23,347 nucleotides of DNA from Deltaproteobacteria bacterium (GCA_019308645.1 JAFDHR010000011.1:1-23347), one strand, 5' to 3'. Positions 1-8,720 are shown, numbered from the stretch's first letter. Notes: generated by a model not told the origin, from the sequence alone. Numbers and translations are program-made.

Positions 1-346
1 TTGTTGCATCGTCGAGTTGCAGGATCTCTTTCTCCATCTCGCCCAGTGCTGCCAGTTCCTCAGGAGTTATGCGATACATGGCCCAGATGTTGCCCTGAAC
101 CTCCATGACAGAGCGTATCTCGGCAGTCTCTCTAATCCGGTCCAGGCTGAGCGGAGTGACCATGAAATGCGATCCTTGATGCAAAACCCATCCATCTGCC
201 TGGAGGAGAATCAGGGCCTCTTTAATCGGGGTGCGGCTGACTCTGAAGGATTCGGCCAACTCGCTCAGATTGAGAACGCTCTCCGGCATCAGATCCAGCC
301 AAATAATCTTTTCTTTCAGCAATTCATAAATCTTCTCTGGTTCCAT
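1..346 (-). CDS. GntR-family transcriptional regulator, FCD-like (partial, C-terminus outside window)
   Basis: Reading the minus strand from an ATG at 344-346 gives 115 codons that stay open to the window edge. Residues of about 5-70 form a GntR winged helix: a leading helix (EKIYELLKEKI), then LSELAESFRVSRTPIKEAL, where the SRTPIKEAL recognition-helix pattern is typical of GntR proteins. From about residue 75 the sequence (LDRIRETAEIRSVMEVQGNIWAM) resembles the first helix of the FCD ligand-binding domain, so a FadR-subfamily repressor of a metabolic gene is likely. The effector and target cannot be told because the rest of the protein is missing. An AAGG-type ribosome site lies just upstream of the ATG. 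The gene points the same way as tlyA but is about 500 bases away and is probably a separate unit. Confidence 0.8.
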   Translation of the reverse strand, partial: MEPEKIYELLKEKIIWLDLMPESVLNLSELAESFRVSRTPIKEALILLQADGWVLHQGSHFMVTPLSLDRIRETAEIRSVMEVQGNIWAMYRITPEELAALGEMEKEILQLDDAT

Positions 347-842
347 GCTCAACCTTACTTCTTTAACTCAAATCATATTTACCCCTGGCTGTTTATAAGC
401 AGGTAGTCATCCGACTCAGAGCCTTAAGGGGCCATTTCTGAGTATGCCAGACTCTCTTAAATTGTTAAAAATAGCACTGACACAGAATCCGTATGCAGCC
501 TGTATTTATAACTAAATCATTATGTATGCATAATAAATGTATATTTGATTCATGTCAAGTATTTTTTATTTTTTTTATTTTTTTTGAGGAAATACCAGAC
601 CCAGATTTCTGAATCCCTTGAAGAAGCTGAAGAATTCTTCAACAGAACGATAAGGAGAAAACTAATCCTAACTGGCGTACTCCAATTGAAAATTGTTTAC
701 AGTAGTTATTTTCCCAGCTTTTGCATGAGCCTGTTATCATCACTCAAATAGCTGGATTCAATCATAATGGTGATAATCTTGGGTTTCATATCTGTATTTA
801 GAAATCCAAATACAATTTACTCCTGACAACGGACTACCGCCA
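347..842. other. Gene-poor, AT-rich intergenic region
   Basis: I find no convincing gene in these 496 bases. A 68-codon open frame at 545-751 starts in a T-rich tract and resembles no family I know. Visible structure: a near-perfect 16-bp palindrome at 519-534 (ATTATGTATGCATAAT, one mismatched pair) upstream of the GntR gene, a plausible operator for that regulator; a long interrupted T tract at 562-585; and a 7-bp perfect stem (TGTATTT at 793-799 with AAATACA at 808-814) just past the ancestral end of tlyA, which could be a weak termination or processing hairpin but lacks a T run. Confidence 0.5.
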
Positions 843-962
843 TCAGAGACATTTAAGATATATAAAAAACTCTCTGTTTCCCTTGGCCCCTCTGATGGGT
901 GATTCAAATGTTCCGTGAACAGTTAGGCCTAGTTCCTTAACAAAGGCGATAAGATCGTTCAC
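843..962 (-). pseudogene. tlyA: Detached C-terminal remnant of tlyA
   Basis: Read in the frame shifted by the 35-bp duplication, this stretch encodes the missing end of TlyA: ELGLTVHGTFESP followed by IRGAKGNREFFIYLKCL and a TGA at 843-845. The FESPI and GxKGNxEF patterns are the conserved C-terminus of TlyA proteins. With one repeat copy removed, the full protein would be 246 residues and GNRE would place its glutamate at residue 238, the fourth position of the K-D-K-E tetrad. A GTG at 960-962 overlaps the TGA of the truncated gene as GTGA and has AAGGA a few bases upstream, so coupled re-initiation of a 39-residue piece is possible but unproven. Confidence 0.75.
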
Positions 963-1000
963 AATAGTTCCTTAACAAAGGCGATAAGATCGTTCACAAT
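931..1000. repeat. Perfect 35-bp tandem duplication (931-965 and 966-1000)
   Basis: Two identical 35-base copies lie head to tail inside the 3' part of tlyA, each starting AGTTCCTTAACAAAGG. Because 35 is not a multiple of three, the second copy shifts the reading frame and creates a premature TGA. Perfect identity indicates a very recent event or an assembly error. Confidence 0.97.
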
Positions 1001-1618
1001 ACCTTTTTGCACGTTCTTATCTCGAATTACGCCACCCTTTTCCACCATACCTTTTGCAGTCTCAAATTGTGGCTTAATAAGGGCAAGGATGAAACCATCT
1101 TGTTCTAAATGTTTCAGTGTGGCGGGCACAACCGTTCTTAATGAGATAAATGATGTATCAATCACTGCCCCATCAATATGTTCTCCTATTTCCGATTGTG
1201 CAAGCTGCCTGATATTGGTTCTCTCTAATACCACAACCCGCGGATCATTTCTTAGCGACCATGCCAGTTGTCCATATCCTACATCGACAGCAACGACCTT
1301 TTTTGCGCCATATTGAAGGAGGCAATCGGTAAATCCCCCAGTGGATGCCCCCACATCCAGAATGGTAAGTTCCTTTACATCTATTGAGAACTCTTTTAAG
1401 GCTGCTTCGAGTTTAATTCCGCCCCTGCTCACATAGGGATGATCAGGGCCAATGAGGTTAATGGAAGACGAGGGATTTATAAGATGGCCAGGTTTATCTA
1501 CCATTTTTCCATCAACCGCGACCATGCCGGCCATTATTAATCCTTTTGCCCTTTGGCTGCTATCAATTAACGCTTTTTCAACCAAGAGCTGATCAAGTCT
1601 TTTCTTTAGCTGGACCAT
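959..1618 (-). CDS. tlyA: TlyA-type rRNA 2'-O-methyltransferase (hemolysin A family), C-terminally truncated
   Basis: TlyA proteins combine an N-terminal S4 RNA-binding domain with an FtsJ-like Rossmann methyltransferase and methylate ribosomal RNA with S-adenosylmethionine. Here S4 covers about residues 5-60 (KKRLDQLLVEK, SRAKGLI-like), and the SAM loop LDVGASTGGFTD lies at 87-98. Tetrad residues K69 (SRGGIKL), D154 (VIDTSF) and K182 (IKPQFE) are present. The fourth, E238, is lost because a 35-bp tandem duplication shifts the frame after residue 218 and ends the protein at 219. The start is the ATG at 1618, matching the usual N-terminus, though its ribosome site is weak. It follows ispA and dxs in the same direction, a common bacterial grouping. 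Function of the shortened protein is doubtful. Confidence 0.9.
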   Translation of the reverse strand: MVQLKKRLDQLLVEKALIDSSQRAKGLIMAGMVAVDGKMVDKPGHLINPSSSINLIGPDHPYVSRGGIKLEAALKEFSIDVKELTILDVGASTGGFTDCLLQYGAKKVVAVDVGYGQLAWSLRNDPRVVVLERTNIRQLAQSEIGEHIDGAVIDTSFISLRTVVPATLKHLEQDGFILALIKPQFETAKGMVEKGGVIRDKNVQKGIVNDLIAFVKELL

Positions 1619-1629
1619 GGTAGTCAGAA

Positions 1630-1770
1630 ATTAAATTCCAAATGTCAAAGCTCAAATGCCAAATAAATGTCAAAGCTCAAAATCCAAAACAAACTAATGA
1701 TGAATGCAGGTTTTGACATTTAGTCATTTGGATTTGATTAGTAATTTTGATTTTGTCATTTGTCATTTCT
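1630..1770. repeat. Mosaic intergenic repeat, TCAAA/ATTTGTCATT type (copy 1)
   Basis: The left half is built of CCAAATGTCAAAGCTCAAA-like words and the right half of their inverse (GACATTTAGTCATTTGG, TTTTGTCATTTGTCATTT), giving an imperfect inverted repeat. It fills the gap between dxs and tlyA and provides the last codons and stop of dxs. A second member of the family lies at 21143-21373. Confidence 0.75.
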
Positions 1771-3678
1771 ATCGTAGCTACAGAGCTTTCTGGCCTCTTG
1801 TATGATCTTTTTTCTGTCAATCCCGTATTGTTCTCGTAAAAGGTCCTGAGGGCCATGCTCAACAAATATATCCGGAATTCCAAGCCGTTTTATTATTATA
1901 TTTGACAATCCATGATCAGTAAAGAACTCCAGAATAGCACTTCCGAATCCACCCTGGAGTGCATTTTCTTCTACGATTAAAACTTTTCCAGCGCTTGCAG
2001 CCATATCAGATAACCGCGGATCCAATGGCTTTACAAATCGGCAGTTAACCACGCTAACTGAATATCCCTCCTGTTTTAGATCCATCGCAGCATCAAGGGA
2101 AGGGTGAACTTTGTTTCCAAGGGCTAAGATGAGACAATCTTTTCCATCAGTTAAAATCTCTGCCTCGCCTATGGGGATCTTTTTATACTCATATTCCATT
2201 GGAATGCCAACACCTGTCCCTCTAGGATAACGAATGGCAACCGGTCTATGGGCATTAAGAGCGGTGTATAGCATATGCCTCAATTCATTTTCGTCCTTTG
2301 GGGCCATGATAGTCATGTTTGGAATGATCCTGAGGTAAGAGAGATCAAAGGTACCATGGTGTGTTGGTCCATCCTCACCTACTATGCCACCCCTGTCGAG
2401 GGCAAAGATGACAGGCAGATTAGGAAGACAGACATCATGGATTATCTGGTCAAGAGAGCGCTGGAGAAAGGTAGAGTAGATAGCGACAACAGGTTTAAAT
2501 CCCTCTGTAGCCAGGCCTGCAGCAAAGGTTACAGCATGCTGCTCAGCAATACCCACATCTATAAAGCGATCTGGATATACCCTGGCAAACTCGGTGAGCC
2601 CTGTCCCTTCAGGCATGGCCGCAGTAATGGCAAAAAGTTTTTCATCTTTACCGGCTAAGTCAATCATGGTCCTACCGAATATTTCAGTATAAGATGGTGG
2701 GTCTTTAGCAGATTTTTTCTTAGGCAAGCCTGTGGCTATATCAAAAGAGCCAATCCCATGAAACGATGTGGGATCTTTTTCAGCCGGTTCATAACCCTTG
2801 CCTTTGGTAGTCAATACATGAACAAGAACCGGTCCCTCTAACAAGGACACGTCCTTAAAGGTCTTGATAAGAAGATTAATATCATGCCCCTTAATTGGGC
2901 CTATGTATCTAAATTTAAGGGCCTCAAAAAGCATGCCTGGTGTAAGGAGGCCAATCAAGGAATCCTCACTCTTTTTTAATAGGGCAAATACATTTTTACC
3001 AACACCCGGTATTGAGCGAAAAAAATTCTCCAGGCTCTTTTTTAGATTAACGAACCGGGGTTCTGATATCTTTCGGCTGATATAGGAGGACAGTGCTCCA
3101 ACATTTTTAGCTATTGACATCTCATTGTCATTCAGGACAACAATCAAATCTCTCTCGGTATGACCTGTTTGATTGAGGGCCTCAAAGGCCATACCGGCAG
3201 TCATGGCCCCATCCCCAATAACTGCTATGACCTTATTTTTTTCTCCCTTAATAGATTTGGCTATTGTGATTCCCAGACCAGCAGAGATAGAGGTTCCGGA
3301 ATGACCGGTGTTAAAGGAATCGTAAGGGCTTTCTTCTCTTTTGGGAAATCCACTTATTCCTTTGTGTTTCCTTAAGGTATGGAATCTTTCCCTTCGGCCA
3401 GTGATAATCTTATGTGCATATGCCTGATGGCCAACATCCCAGATTATTTTATCGTGTGGCGCATTGAACACGTAGTGGAGCGCAATGGTTAATTCCACCA
3501 CACCCAGGCTTGGTGCAAGGTGTCCTCCATTTCGTGAAACCGTTTCAACAATAAGGTCCCGTATCTCATTGGCCAGTATCTCTAAATCGGCTACTTTTAA
3601 GCCTTTTAAATCGGCCGGACTATTTATGTGATCAAGGAAAGACTTTGTTGATTTGGTGTTTTTATTTTCTTGGTTCAT
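1756..3678 (-). CDS. dxs: 1-deoxy-D-xylulose-5-phosphate synthase
   Basis: DXS condenses pyruvate and glyceraldehyde-3-phosphate using thiamine diphosphate, the first step of the methylerythritol phosphate route to isoprenoids and a source of thiamine and pyridoxal precursors. The 640 residues match the family length. Visible are the catalytic-region GGHLAPSLG (51-59), the thiamine diphosphate/Mg motif GDGAMTAG (155-162) with downstream [24 protein letters not shown] with the catalytic glutamate, and [15 protein letters not shown] of the central domain. It lies downstream of ispA, separated by a 184-bp repeat-filled gap, and upstream of tlyA. No clear ribosome site precedes the ATG. The final residues NDK and the stop codon are encoded by an intergenic repeat that begins at the gene's end. 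Confidence 0.97.
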   Translation of the reverse strand: MNQENKNTKSTKSFLDHINSPADLKGLKVADLEILANEIRDLIVETVSRNGGHLAPSLGVVELTIALHYVFNAPHDKIIWDVGHQAYAHKIITGRRERFHTLRKHKGISGFPKREESPYDSFNTGHSGTSISAGLGITIAKSIKGEKNKVIAVIGDGAMTAGMAFEALNQTGHTERDLIVVLNDNEMSIAKNVGALSSYISRKISEPRFVNLKKSLENFFRSIPGVGKNVFALLKKSEDSLIGLLTPGMLFEALKFRYIGPIKGHDINLLIKTFKDVSLLEGPVLVHVLTTKGKGYEPAEKDPTSFHGIGSFDIATGLPKKKSAKDPPSYTEIFGRTMIDLAGKDEKLFAITAAMPEGTGLTEFARVYPDRFIDVGIAEQHAVTFAAGLATEGFKPVVAIYSTFLQRSLDQIIHDVCLPNLPVIFALDRGGIVGEDGPTHHGTFDLSYLRIIPNMTIMAPKDENELRHMLYTALNAHRPVAIRYPRGTGVGIPMEYEYKKIPIGEAEILTDGKDCLILALGNKVHPSLDAAMDLKQEGYSVSVVNCRFVKPLDPRLSDMAASAGKVLIVEENALQGGFGSAILEFFTDHGLSNIIIKRLGIPDIFVEHGPQDLLREQYGIDRKKIIQEARKLCSYDRNDK

Positions 3679-3680
3679 TT

Positions 3681-3869
3681 TGTAAGTGCCTAAAGTGAAC
3701 TAAAATTGTAAATGCCTAAAGTGAACTATAATTTTGAGAATTAAATCAAATGTAACTTTTTATGTATTTGAAAAAATCGATACTATTTATCCCGTACTGT
3801 CTTTCAAAAATCTAAATTGTTACAATCAAATTAACTTTAGTTCACTTATAAACTTTAGGCACTTATAAC
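3681..3869. repeat. Inverted intergenic repeat, AGTGCCTAAAGTGAACTAAA type
   Basis: On the left, two near-identical 26-base units lie in tandem (GTAAGTGCCTAAAGTGAAC, then GTAAATGCCTAAAGTGAAC). On the right, the inverse appears at about 3833-3867 (AACTTTAGTTCACTTA, then AACTTTAGGCACTTAT). The arms could form a long stem between ispA and dxs. The right arm includes the ispA stop codon. A short relative, TTTAGGCACTTAT, sits directly before the coaE start at 21387-21399. Confidence 0.8.
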
Positions 3870-4765
3870 TTTCTGTTAATAATGTATCGAGCCAGGTCTC
3901 TTAGTGGCTCTGCCCTGTTATCAAATCTTTTCATGGACTCTATTGCATTCTCAATGAGTTCCTCTTGAATTTTTTTTGACTCAGCGGCTCCAAAAACAGA
4001 CGGATAGGTAATCTTTCCTCTCTCCTTATCACTGCCTGTTCCTTTGCCCATAACTCCCCTATCACCTTCTATATTTAAAATATCATCGGCGATCTGAAAG
4101 GCCAATCCTATTTGTTGCCCATATCTGTTGATAGATTTTTCCTCATCCTTATTGCCTCCTGCCAGAATGGTTCCTGCTGTAACTGAGGCAGCTATAAGGG
4201 CTGCAGTTTTGTGTCTGTGGATGTATTCCACCACATTAGGATCTGGTTCTTTACCTTCATAGGTGATGTCCACCACCTGTCCGCCTACCATACCTTTGTA
4301 GCCAGCGGCTGAGGCAATCAAATCTATTACCCTTAACAGCGCGTTTTTCTCAACCTTTTTTTCTGCTCCATAGCCTGCCATCAAGTTAAATGCAAGGGTT
4401 AGCAGGCCATCTCCAGCCAGAAGCGCTACCGCCTCCCCAAACACCTTATGGTTTGTTGGTTTACCTCTACGGAGGTCGTCATTATCCATTACCGGAAGAT
4501 CGTCGTGAATTAAGGAATAGGTATGAATGAGTTCGATTGCGCAGGCAACAGGCACAACACTATCGGTAGATCCTCCAACTGCCTCTGCACCAGCTATGCA
4601 GAGAATCGGCCTGATTCTTTTTCCTCCGGCAAAGAGACTATAATCCATTGCCCTGATAACATCACTCGCCAGCCCGGATGGCTTGGGCATGAATTTTTTT
4701 AATGCCTTATCCACGAGAGTTTTTCTTTCATCAAGGTATTTTTTAATCTTTATCGACACCTTCAT
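3863..4765 (-). CDS. ispA: Farnesyl/geranylgeranyl diphosphate synthase (polyprenyl synthetase family)
   Basis: This all-helical prenyltransferase builds C15-C20 isoprenoid diphosphates from IPP and DMAPP. With the start at 4765 it has 300 residues, normal for the family. The first aspartate-rich motif is HDDLPVMDNDD (D88-D89 to D94), with the two-residue insertion typical of bacterial type II FPP synthases. The second is QIADDILNIEGD (227-231). GGKRIRP (48-54) binds the diphosphate. The frame is open further upstream to 4807, but MKVSIKIKKYLDE fits the usual N-terminus; an ATG at 4774 is the main alternative. The start overlaps the end of xseB by 23 bases, suggesting coupled translation. xseB-ispA-dxs is a classic order, also in E. 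coli. The chain length of the product cannot be read with certainty. Confidence 0.93.
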   Translation of the reverse strand: MKVSIKIKKYLDERKTLVDKALKKFMPKPSGLASDVIRAMDYSLFAGGKRIRPILCIAGAEAVGGSTDSVVPVACAIELIHTYSLIHDDLPVMDNDDLRRGKPTNHKVFGEAVALLAGDGLLTLAFNLMAGYGAEKKVEKNALLRVIDLIASAAGYKGMVGGQVVDITYEGKEPDPNVVEYIHRHKTAALIAASVTAGTILAGGNKDEEKSINRYGQQIGLAFQIADDILNIEGDRGVMGKGTGSDKERGKITYPSVFGAAESKKIQEELIENAIESMKRFDNRAEPLRDLARYIINRKL

Positions 4766-4988
4766 TTGCCTCATACTCAAATGGTTCTCTTTTAATGCCG
4801 CCCTCATTTTTAATCAGGATAGATACTCTTTTTTCTGCTTCTTCTAATTTGTTAAAACAAAATCGTGATAAAGCAACTCCTTTCTCAAAGATCTTGAGTG
4901 ATTCTTCCAGGGATAGATCACCGCTCTCCAGCCGTTTTACGATATCCTCCAGTTCTCTCATCGCATCTTCAAATTTATTTTCTTTCAT
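4743..4988 (-). CDS. xseB: Exodeoxyribonuclease VII small subunit
   Basis: XseB is the small helical subunit that binds several-to-one with XseA to form exonuclease VII, which degrades single-stranded DNA from both ends into oligonucleotides. The 81-residue protein shows the family signature FEDAMRELEDIVKRLESGD, then LSLEESLKIFEKGVAL, then a coiled C-terminal helix (FNKLEEAEKRVSIL). Its ATG shares one base with the stop codon of the upstream peptidase gene (TAATG) and its 3' end overlaps ispA, so it is tightly embedded in the operon. The large subunit, xseA, lies just beyond the peptidase gene. Confidence 0.95.
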   Translation of the reverse strand: MKENKFEDAMRELEDIVKRLESGDLSLEESLKIFEKGVALSRFCFNKLEEAEKRVSILIKNEGGIKREPFEYEANEGVDKD

Positions 4989-5872
4989 TATCTTTCTAAT
5001 CTCCCACTTATCTCAATTAGTTTTATAGGGTCAACCCTTCCTCCATTAAGCCTGATCCCAAAATGGAGATGGGGTCCGGTTACCCTCCCCGAGGAACCAG
5101 AGAGCCCGATAATTGTCCCTTTTTCCAACAACTGACTAACGTCCACAAAAACGTGACTTAGATGAAAATACATACTTTGAATACCACCCCCATGGTCAAT
5201 GACTACACTCAGACCGCTAAAAAAATGGTTTGCCACCAGAACCACTCTTCCCCTATTGGGAGCCTTGATCGGGGTACTTTCTGCTGCCTTCAGGTCAACA
5301 CCTGAATGTGGAGACCTTTCCATGCCATTAATGATGCACCTGCAACCGAAGGGGCTCACAACTGTGCCCGGTACTGGCCTTATCCAGCTTCCCTCCCAGA
5401 ATAGATAGTCAGCAGAGCTTATAAAAAGCTCCCTCACCTTACTGGATTCCTTCAGCACCCTTTTTAGGGTAGTGGCATCAAGTTCAACCATTTCTTTTGG
5501 GAGGGTCAACCGCCTAACACCATAATCCCTTGAGGGCACATTCACTGTTATTGCATGTGTTTTATTGCTGCCAGAAAGGGTGATTTTCATGTTATACCTT
5601 CCCGGCTTTGTAGTCAAATCAGCCCCGATAAAAGCCTCCCAAGTCTCATTTTTTTTATCAGAGAAAAGAGTGATCTTTTTCCCCATCCAGATTACCTTGG
5701 GTTTGACTTTCCCCAATTTCTGGATAGATAAAAGAGCTACTTCACCCTGAGCGATTGTGGGTGGCGTGAGGGTAACATCAAGGTCAGATGAAGGGCGTGT
5801 CTCAACAGGTGATAGGAAAAAGAAAAATAAGATTATTAAAAGTAGACGAATTATCTTGTCCATATCATTCAC
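4988..5872 (-). CDS. Exported M23 (LytM-type) metallopeptidase
   Basis: This is a predicted periplasmic zinc peptidase or peptidoglycan-hydrolysis factor of family M23. Residues 1-25 form a signal peptide or anchor (LLLIILFFFFL core). Residues of about 30-115 look like a beta-rich, Ig-like domain. The M23 domain covers about 165-290, with zinc ligands H189 and D193 (HSGVD) and H270 (HLHFG), plus H237 in YFHLSH, so catalysis appears intact. I chose the GTG at 5872: it is three bases after the xseA stop and has AAGGAG six bases upstream, whereas an ATG at 5863 is spaced too far from that site. It sits between the two exonuclease VII subunit genes and overlaps xseB by one base, so it is co-transcribed with them; a functional link is not evident. 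Confidence 0.9.
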   Translation of the reverse strand: MNDMDKIIRLLLIILFFFFLSPVETRPSSDLDVTLTPPTIAQGEVALLSIQKLGKVKPKVIWMGKKITLFSDKKNETWEAFIGADLTTKPGRYNMKITLSGSNKTHAITVNVPSRDYGVRRLTLPKEMVELDATTLKRVLKESSKVRELFISSADYLFWEGSWIRPVPGTVVSPFGCRCIINGMERSPHSGVDLKAAESTPIKAPNRGRVVLVANHFFSGLSVVIDHGGGIQSMYFHLSHVFVDVSQLLEKGTIIGLSGSSGRVTGPHLHFGIRLNGGRVDPIKLIEISGRLER

Positions 5873-5896
5873 TGCCTACTCCTTACTGCCTACTGC
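5872..5896. repeat. Short CTGCCTACT direct-repeat tract
   Basis: The words ACTGCCTACT, CCTTACTGCC and TACTGCC lie in tandem exactly at the xseA/M23 junction. On the minus strand the tract encodes the last xseA codons and contains the AAGGAG ribosome site of the peptidase gene. It resembles the simple repeats filling other gaps in this window. Confidence 0.55.
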
Positions 5897-7228
5897 CTTT
5901 TTCACCAGGCCTTTGATAGTGCCCTTGGCGAGAAGAATGTTGATTTCATCTCCGGTTTTTACTTGCACAGAATCCTTAACGATATTCATCTCAGGCATTT
6001 TTCTGGTAATACTATAACCTCTTTGTAAGATAGATAAAGGATTTAATGAATCCAGCCTGTCCTTAATAGAGCGAATACTCCCCCCTTTTTTATCTAAGAG
6101 GCCTTTTAGGGCCTGTGTAAGAGATCGGTTATGGAAGGCCAATTTCTGAGATAACATAGTTATAGTATGAGAGGGACTATTCAACACGAGTGTTTCGTTT
6201 ATGACCTTAAGGTATTTGAAATTATCATTAATGCATACTTTTTCTGTTTTGAGTAAACGGTTGTATATTTCGTCGAGCCTGAGCCAGATATCGGCAAGAT
6301 TGCGTCTCGGATCCCTTATCCGGGAGGATAGATTTTTTGCTTTATCCTTGATTCTTTCAATAATGCTATTGAGGGCCATTTCAAGCCTAAACGAGAGGGT
6401 TTTAATATTTCTCTCGAGGGTTTCTTTTTCTTGAACAATCAGTTCAGCGGCACCTGATGGTGTAGGCGCCCTGAGATCTGCTGCCAGGTCAGAGATGGTC
6501 AGATCGACTTCGTGACCAACCGCTGAGACAACAGGGATTGTTGAGCGCCTTATTGCGTATGCTATTTCTTCCTGGTTAAAGGGCCATAGGTCTTCCAATG
6601 AACCGCCGCCTCTTGTCAAGACAATAACATCAACAGCAAGCTCCCGGTTTACTATGTCGAGGGCTTCTACGATATCAGCTGCTGCCTCATCACCCTGGAC
6701 CCTGACCGGGATTATTGTAACATCCAGGTGAGGCATTCTTCGATAAGAGATTTTTAAGAAATCTCTTACAGCTGCTCCTGTAGGAGAGGTGATTACAGCA
6801 ATTCTTTTTGGTAAAAATGGGATAGGTCTTTTTTTCTCCTCGTCAAATACTCCTTCAAGGAATAATTTCTTTTTTACCTGTTCAAATGCAGCGGCAAGGG
6901 CACCCACGCCCAGAGGCTCCAAATAGTCGAGAATAATTTGATATTCTCCCCTGGGTTCATATAATCCTATTCTGCCTCTCACAATTACCTTCATCCCATC
7001 TTCTGGTATAAATTTAAGGTAATATGCCTGCATTTTGAACATAACTGCCCTGATCTGGGCATTTTCATCTTTAAGGGTCATGTAATAGTGCCCAGAGGAA
7101 GGGTGGGCAAAGTTTGAAATTTCTCCTTCTACCCACACAAAATCAAATTTTTCCTCAAGGAGGGATTTTATCTCTGCGGTCAGGGTACTAACCGTGTAGA
7201 TTTTTGGTGGTTGAAAGGGTAAATCCAT
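5876..7228 (-). CDS. xseA: Exodeoxyribonuclease VII large subunit
   Basis: XseA is the catalytic subunit of exonuclease VII. The N-terminal OB-fold DNA-binding domain covers about residues 10-105 (VWVEGEISNF, GHYYMTLKD, VRGRIGLYEPRGEYQI). The catalytic domain follows with VITSPTGAAVRD (145-156), TRGGGSLEDLWPFN (205-218) and GHEVDLTISDLAADLRAPTPSGAAE (238-262), all hallmark motifs. A long helical region and a small C-terminal domain (LSILQRGYSITR) complete 450 residues, the usual length. It starts 12 bases after the asnS stop and precedes the M23 peptidase. The last residues (GSKE) fall in a short direct-repeat tract. Confidence 0.97.
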   Translation of the reverse strand: MDLPFQPPKIYTVSTLTAEIKSLLEEKFDFVWVEGEISNFAHPSSGHYYMTLKDENAQIRAVMFKMQAYYLKFIPEDGMKVIVRGRIGLYEPRGEYQIILDYLEPLGVGALAAAFEQVKKKLFLEGVFDEEKKRPIPFLPKRIAVITSPTGAAVRDFLKISYRRMPHLDVTIIPVRVQGDEAAADIVEALDIVNRELAVDVIVLTRGGGSLEDLWPFNQEEIAYAIRRSTIPVVSAVGHEVDLTISDLAADLRAPTPSGAAELIVQEKETLERNIKTLSFRLEMALNSIIERIKDKAKNLSSRIRDPRRNLADIWLRLDEIYNRLLKTEKVCINDNFKYLKVINETLVLNSPSHTITMLSQKLAFHNRSLTQALKGLLDKKGGSIRSIKDRLDSLNPLSILQRGYSITRKMPEMNIVKDSVQVKTGDEINILLAKGTIKGLVKKAVGSKE

Positions 7229-7240
7229 AATGGATATTTG

Positions 7241-8632
7241 CTAAAACTCAAGATTTTTTGGTGTTCTGGGGAAGGGGATTACATCCCTGATATTGGCAAG
7301 GCCAGTTACAAGCTGCATAAGGCGCTCAAAGCCCAGACCAAAACCAGAATGGATCACTGTGCCATACTTTCTGAGGTCCAGGTACCACCAGTAATCAGCA
7401 GGGTCCAGGTTTGCCTCTTTTATCCTGTTGAGCAAGGTTTCATAAACATCTTCCCGCTGGCTGCCTCCAATAATTTCACCAATCCCTGGCAGGAGAATAT
7501 CCATGGCCTTTACCGTCTTATTATCTTTATTCACTTTCATATAAAAAGGCTTTATATCTTTTGGATAATCAGTTACTGCCACTGGCCTTTTGAAATACTC
7601 GCACAGATACCGCTCGTGTTCTGATTGTATGTCTTTTCCCCATTCTACAGGAAATTCAAACCCATCTCTGACCTTAGATAGGATCTCCACTGCCCCTGTA
7701 TAGGTAAGGCGCTCAAAGTCGCTGTTAATAATAGTATCAATTGTAGATGCAAGATTTTGATCAACAAACCGGTTAAAGAAATCTATATCATCCGCACAGT
7801 TTGTTACTATATAGGCAAGGGTGCTTTTAATAAGCTCCTCGCCGAGGTCTATGTTTTCCTTGAGATCACAGAATGCCATCTCAGGCTCTACCATCCAGAA
7901 CTCAGCTAAGTGTCTGTAAGTGTTGGAATTTTCTGCCCTAAACGTTGGGCCAAAGGTATATACATTACCCAGGGCAAGGGCATAGACCTCTGCTTCTAAC
8001 TGCCCACTGACTGTTAAATTGGCTGCTTTACCAAAAAAATCTTCTGTAAAATCTACCATACCACCCTTATTTTTCATTCCCTGGAGATCAAGGGTAGTTA
8101 CCTTAAACATATCACCAGCACCCTCACAATTGCTGCCTGTAATGATTGGGGAATGAAGATATATAAAACCTCTTTCCTGAAAAAAGCTGTGAATGGCATA
8201 GCTCATAGCATTCCTGATTCTCGCCACTGCCCCGAAGGTGTTTGTTCTTGCTCTGAGGTGGGCTATTGTTCTAAGATATTCGAAGGAGTGCCTCTTTTTT
8301 TGCAATGGATATGTATCAGGATCAGTCCAGCCAGCTACATTTACCTCTGTTGCTTGAACTTCCACCTTTTGTCCCTTGCCTGGTGATTCTGCTAAGATTC
8401 CTTTAACAATAACCGAGCAGCCAGTTGTCAATTTTAAGATCTCATCAGTGTAATTAGCCATTGTGCTTTCAACTATTACCTGGATGTTTTTTATGGTAGA
8501 GCCGTCATTTATCTCAAGAAAAGAGAATCCTCCTTTAGAGTCTCTCTTAGTCTTTACCCATCCCATAATAGTTACTTCTGATCCGAAGTCGTTTGACTCG
8601 ATTAGCTCTGCTATTTTTTTTCTTTGTATCAT
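7241..8632 (-). CDS. asnS: Asparaginyl-tRNA synthetase
   Basis: A class IIb aminoacyl-tRNA synthetase charging tRNA-Asn in the cytoplasm. The N-terminal OB-fold anticodon-binding domain spans about residues 5-105 ([26 protein letters not shown]). The catalytic core follows, with motif 2 [21 protein letters not shown] (231-251) and motif 3 [15 protein letters not shown] (430-444). The C-terminus [11 protein letters not shown] matches AsnRS, and the 463 residues fit the family. AsnRS rather than AspRS is supported by its length, lack of the bacterial AspRS insertion, and the [12 protein letters not shown] segment. It lies between serC and xseA; having asnS suggests the cell need not depend wholly on the amidotransferase route to Asn-tRNA. 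Confidence 0.96.
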   Translation of the reverse strand: MIQRKKIAELIESNDFGSEVTIMGWVKTKRDSKGGFSFLEINDGSTIKNIQVIVESTMANYTDEILKLTTGCSVIVKGILAESPGKGQKVEVQATEVNVAGWTDPDTYPLQKKRHSFEYLRTIAHLRARTNTFGAVARIRNAMSYAIHSFFQERGFIYLHSPIITGSNCEGAGDMFKVTTLDLQGMKNKGGMVDFTEDFFGKAANLTVSGQLEAEVYALALGNVYTFGPTFRAENSNTYRHLAEFWMVEPEMAFCDLKENIDLGEELIKSTLAYIVTNCADDIDFFNRFVDQNLASTIDTIINSDFERLTYTGAVEILSKVRDGFEFPVEWGKDIQSEHERYLCEYFKRPVAVTDYPKDIKPFYMKVNKDNKTVKAMDILLPGIGEIIGGSQREDVYETLLNRIKEANLDPADYWWYLDLRKYGTVIHSGFGLGFERLMQLVTGLANIRDVIPFPRTPKNLEF

Positions 8633-8660
8633 TGTCTTAGATAGATTTTTCGGTACTATT

Positions 8661-8719
8661 TAGCCACAAAGACACAAACAATTGAAAATTGAAAATTGGA
8701 ATTGGTGACTTAGTGGCTC
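8661..8719. repeat. Palindromic intergenic repeat, AGCCACAAAGACAC type (copy 1)
   Basis: Arms AGCCACAAAGACAC (from 8662) and GTGACTTAGTGGCT (8705-8718) are complementary in 12 of 14 positions, around an AATTGAAAATTGAAAATTGG core. It fills the serC-asnS gap. A longer relative lies at 16720-16877 between phoB and phoR. Confidence 0.8.
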
Positions 8720-8720
8720 A

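Noticed and set aside
17..406. Plus-strand 129-codon frame at the window start
   Set aside because: It is antisense to the GntR regulator, whose winged-helix motif is clear on the minus strand.
545..751. 68-codon open frame in the first intergenic region
   Set aside because: It begins beside a T-rich tract, has no ribosome site, and its sequence resembles no family; probably chance.
3681..3869. Possible CRISPR array or riboswitch before dxs
   Set aside because: The units are two tandem copies plus an inverted copy with no spacers; it matches the other palindromic gap repeats and no TPP consensus is present.
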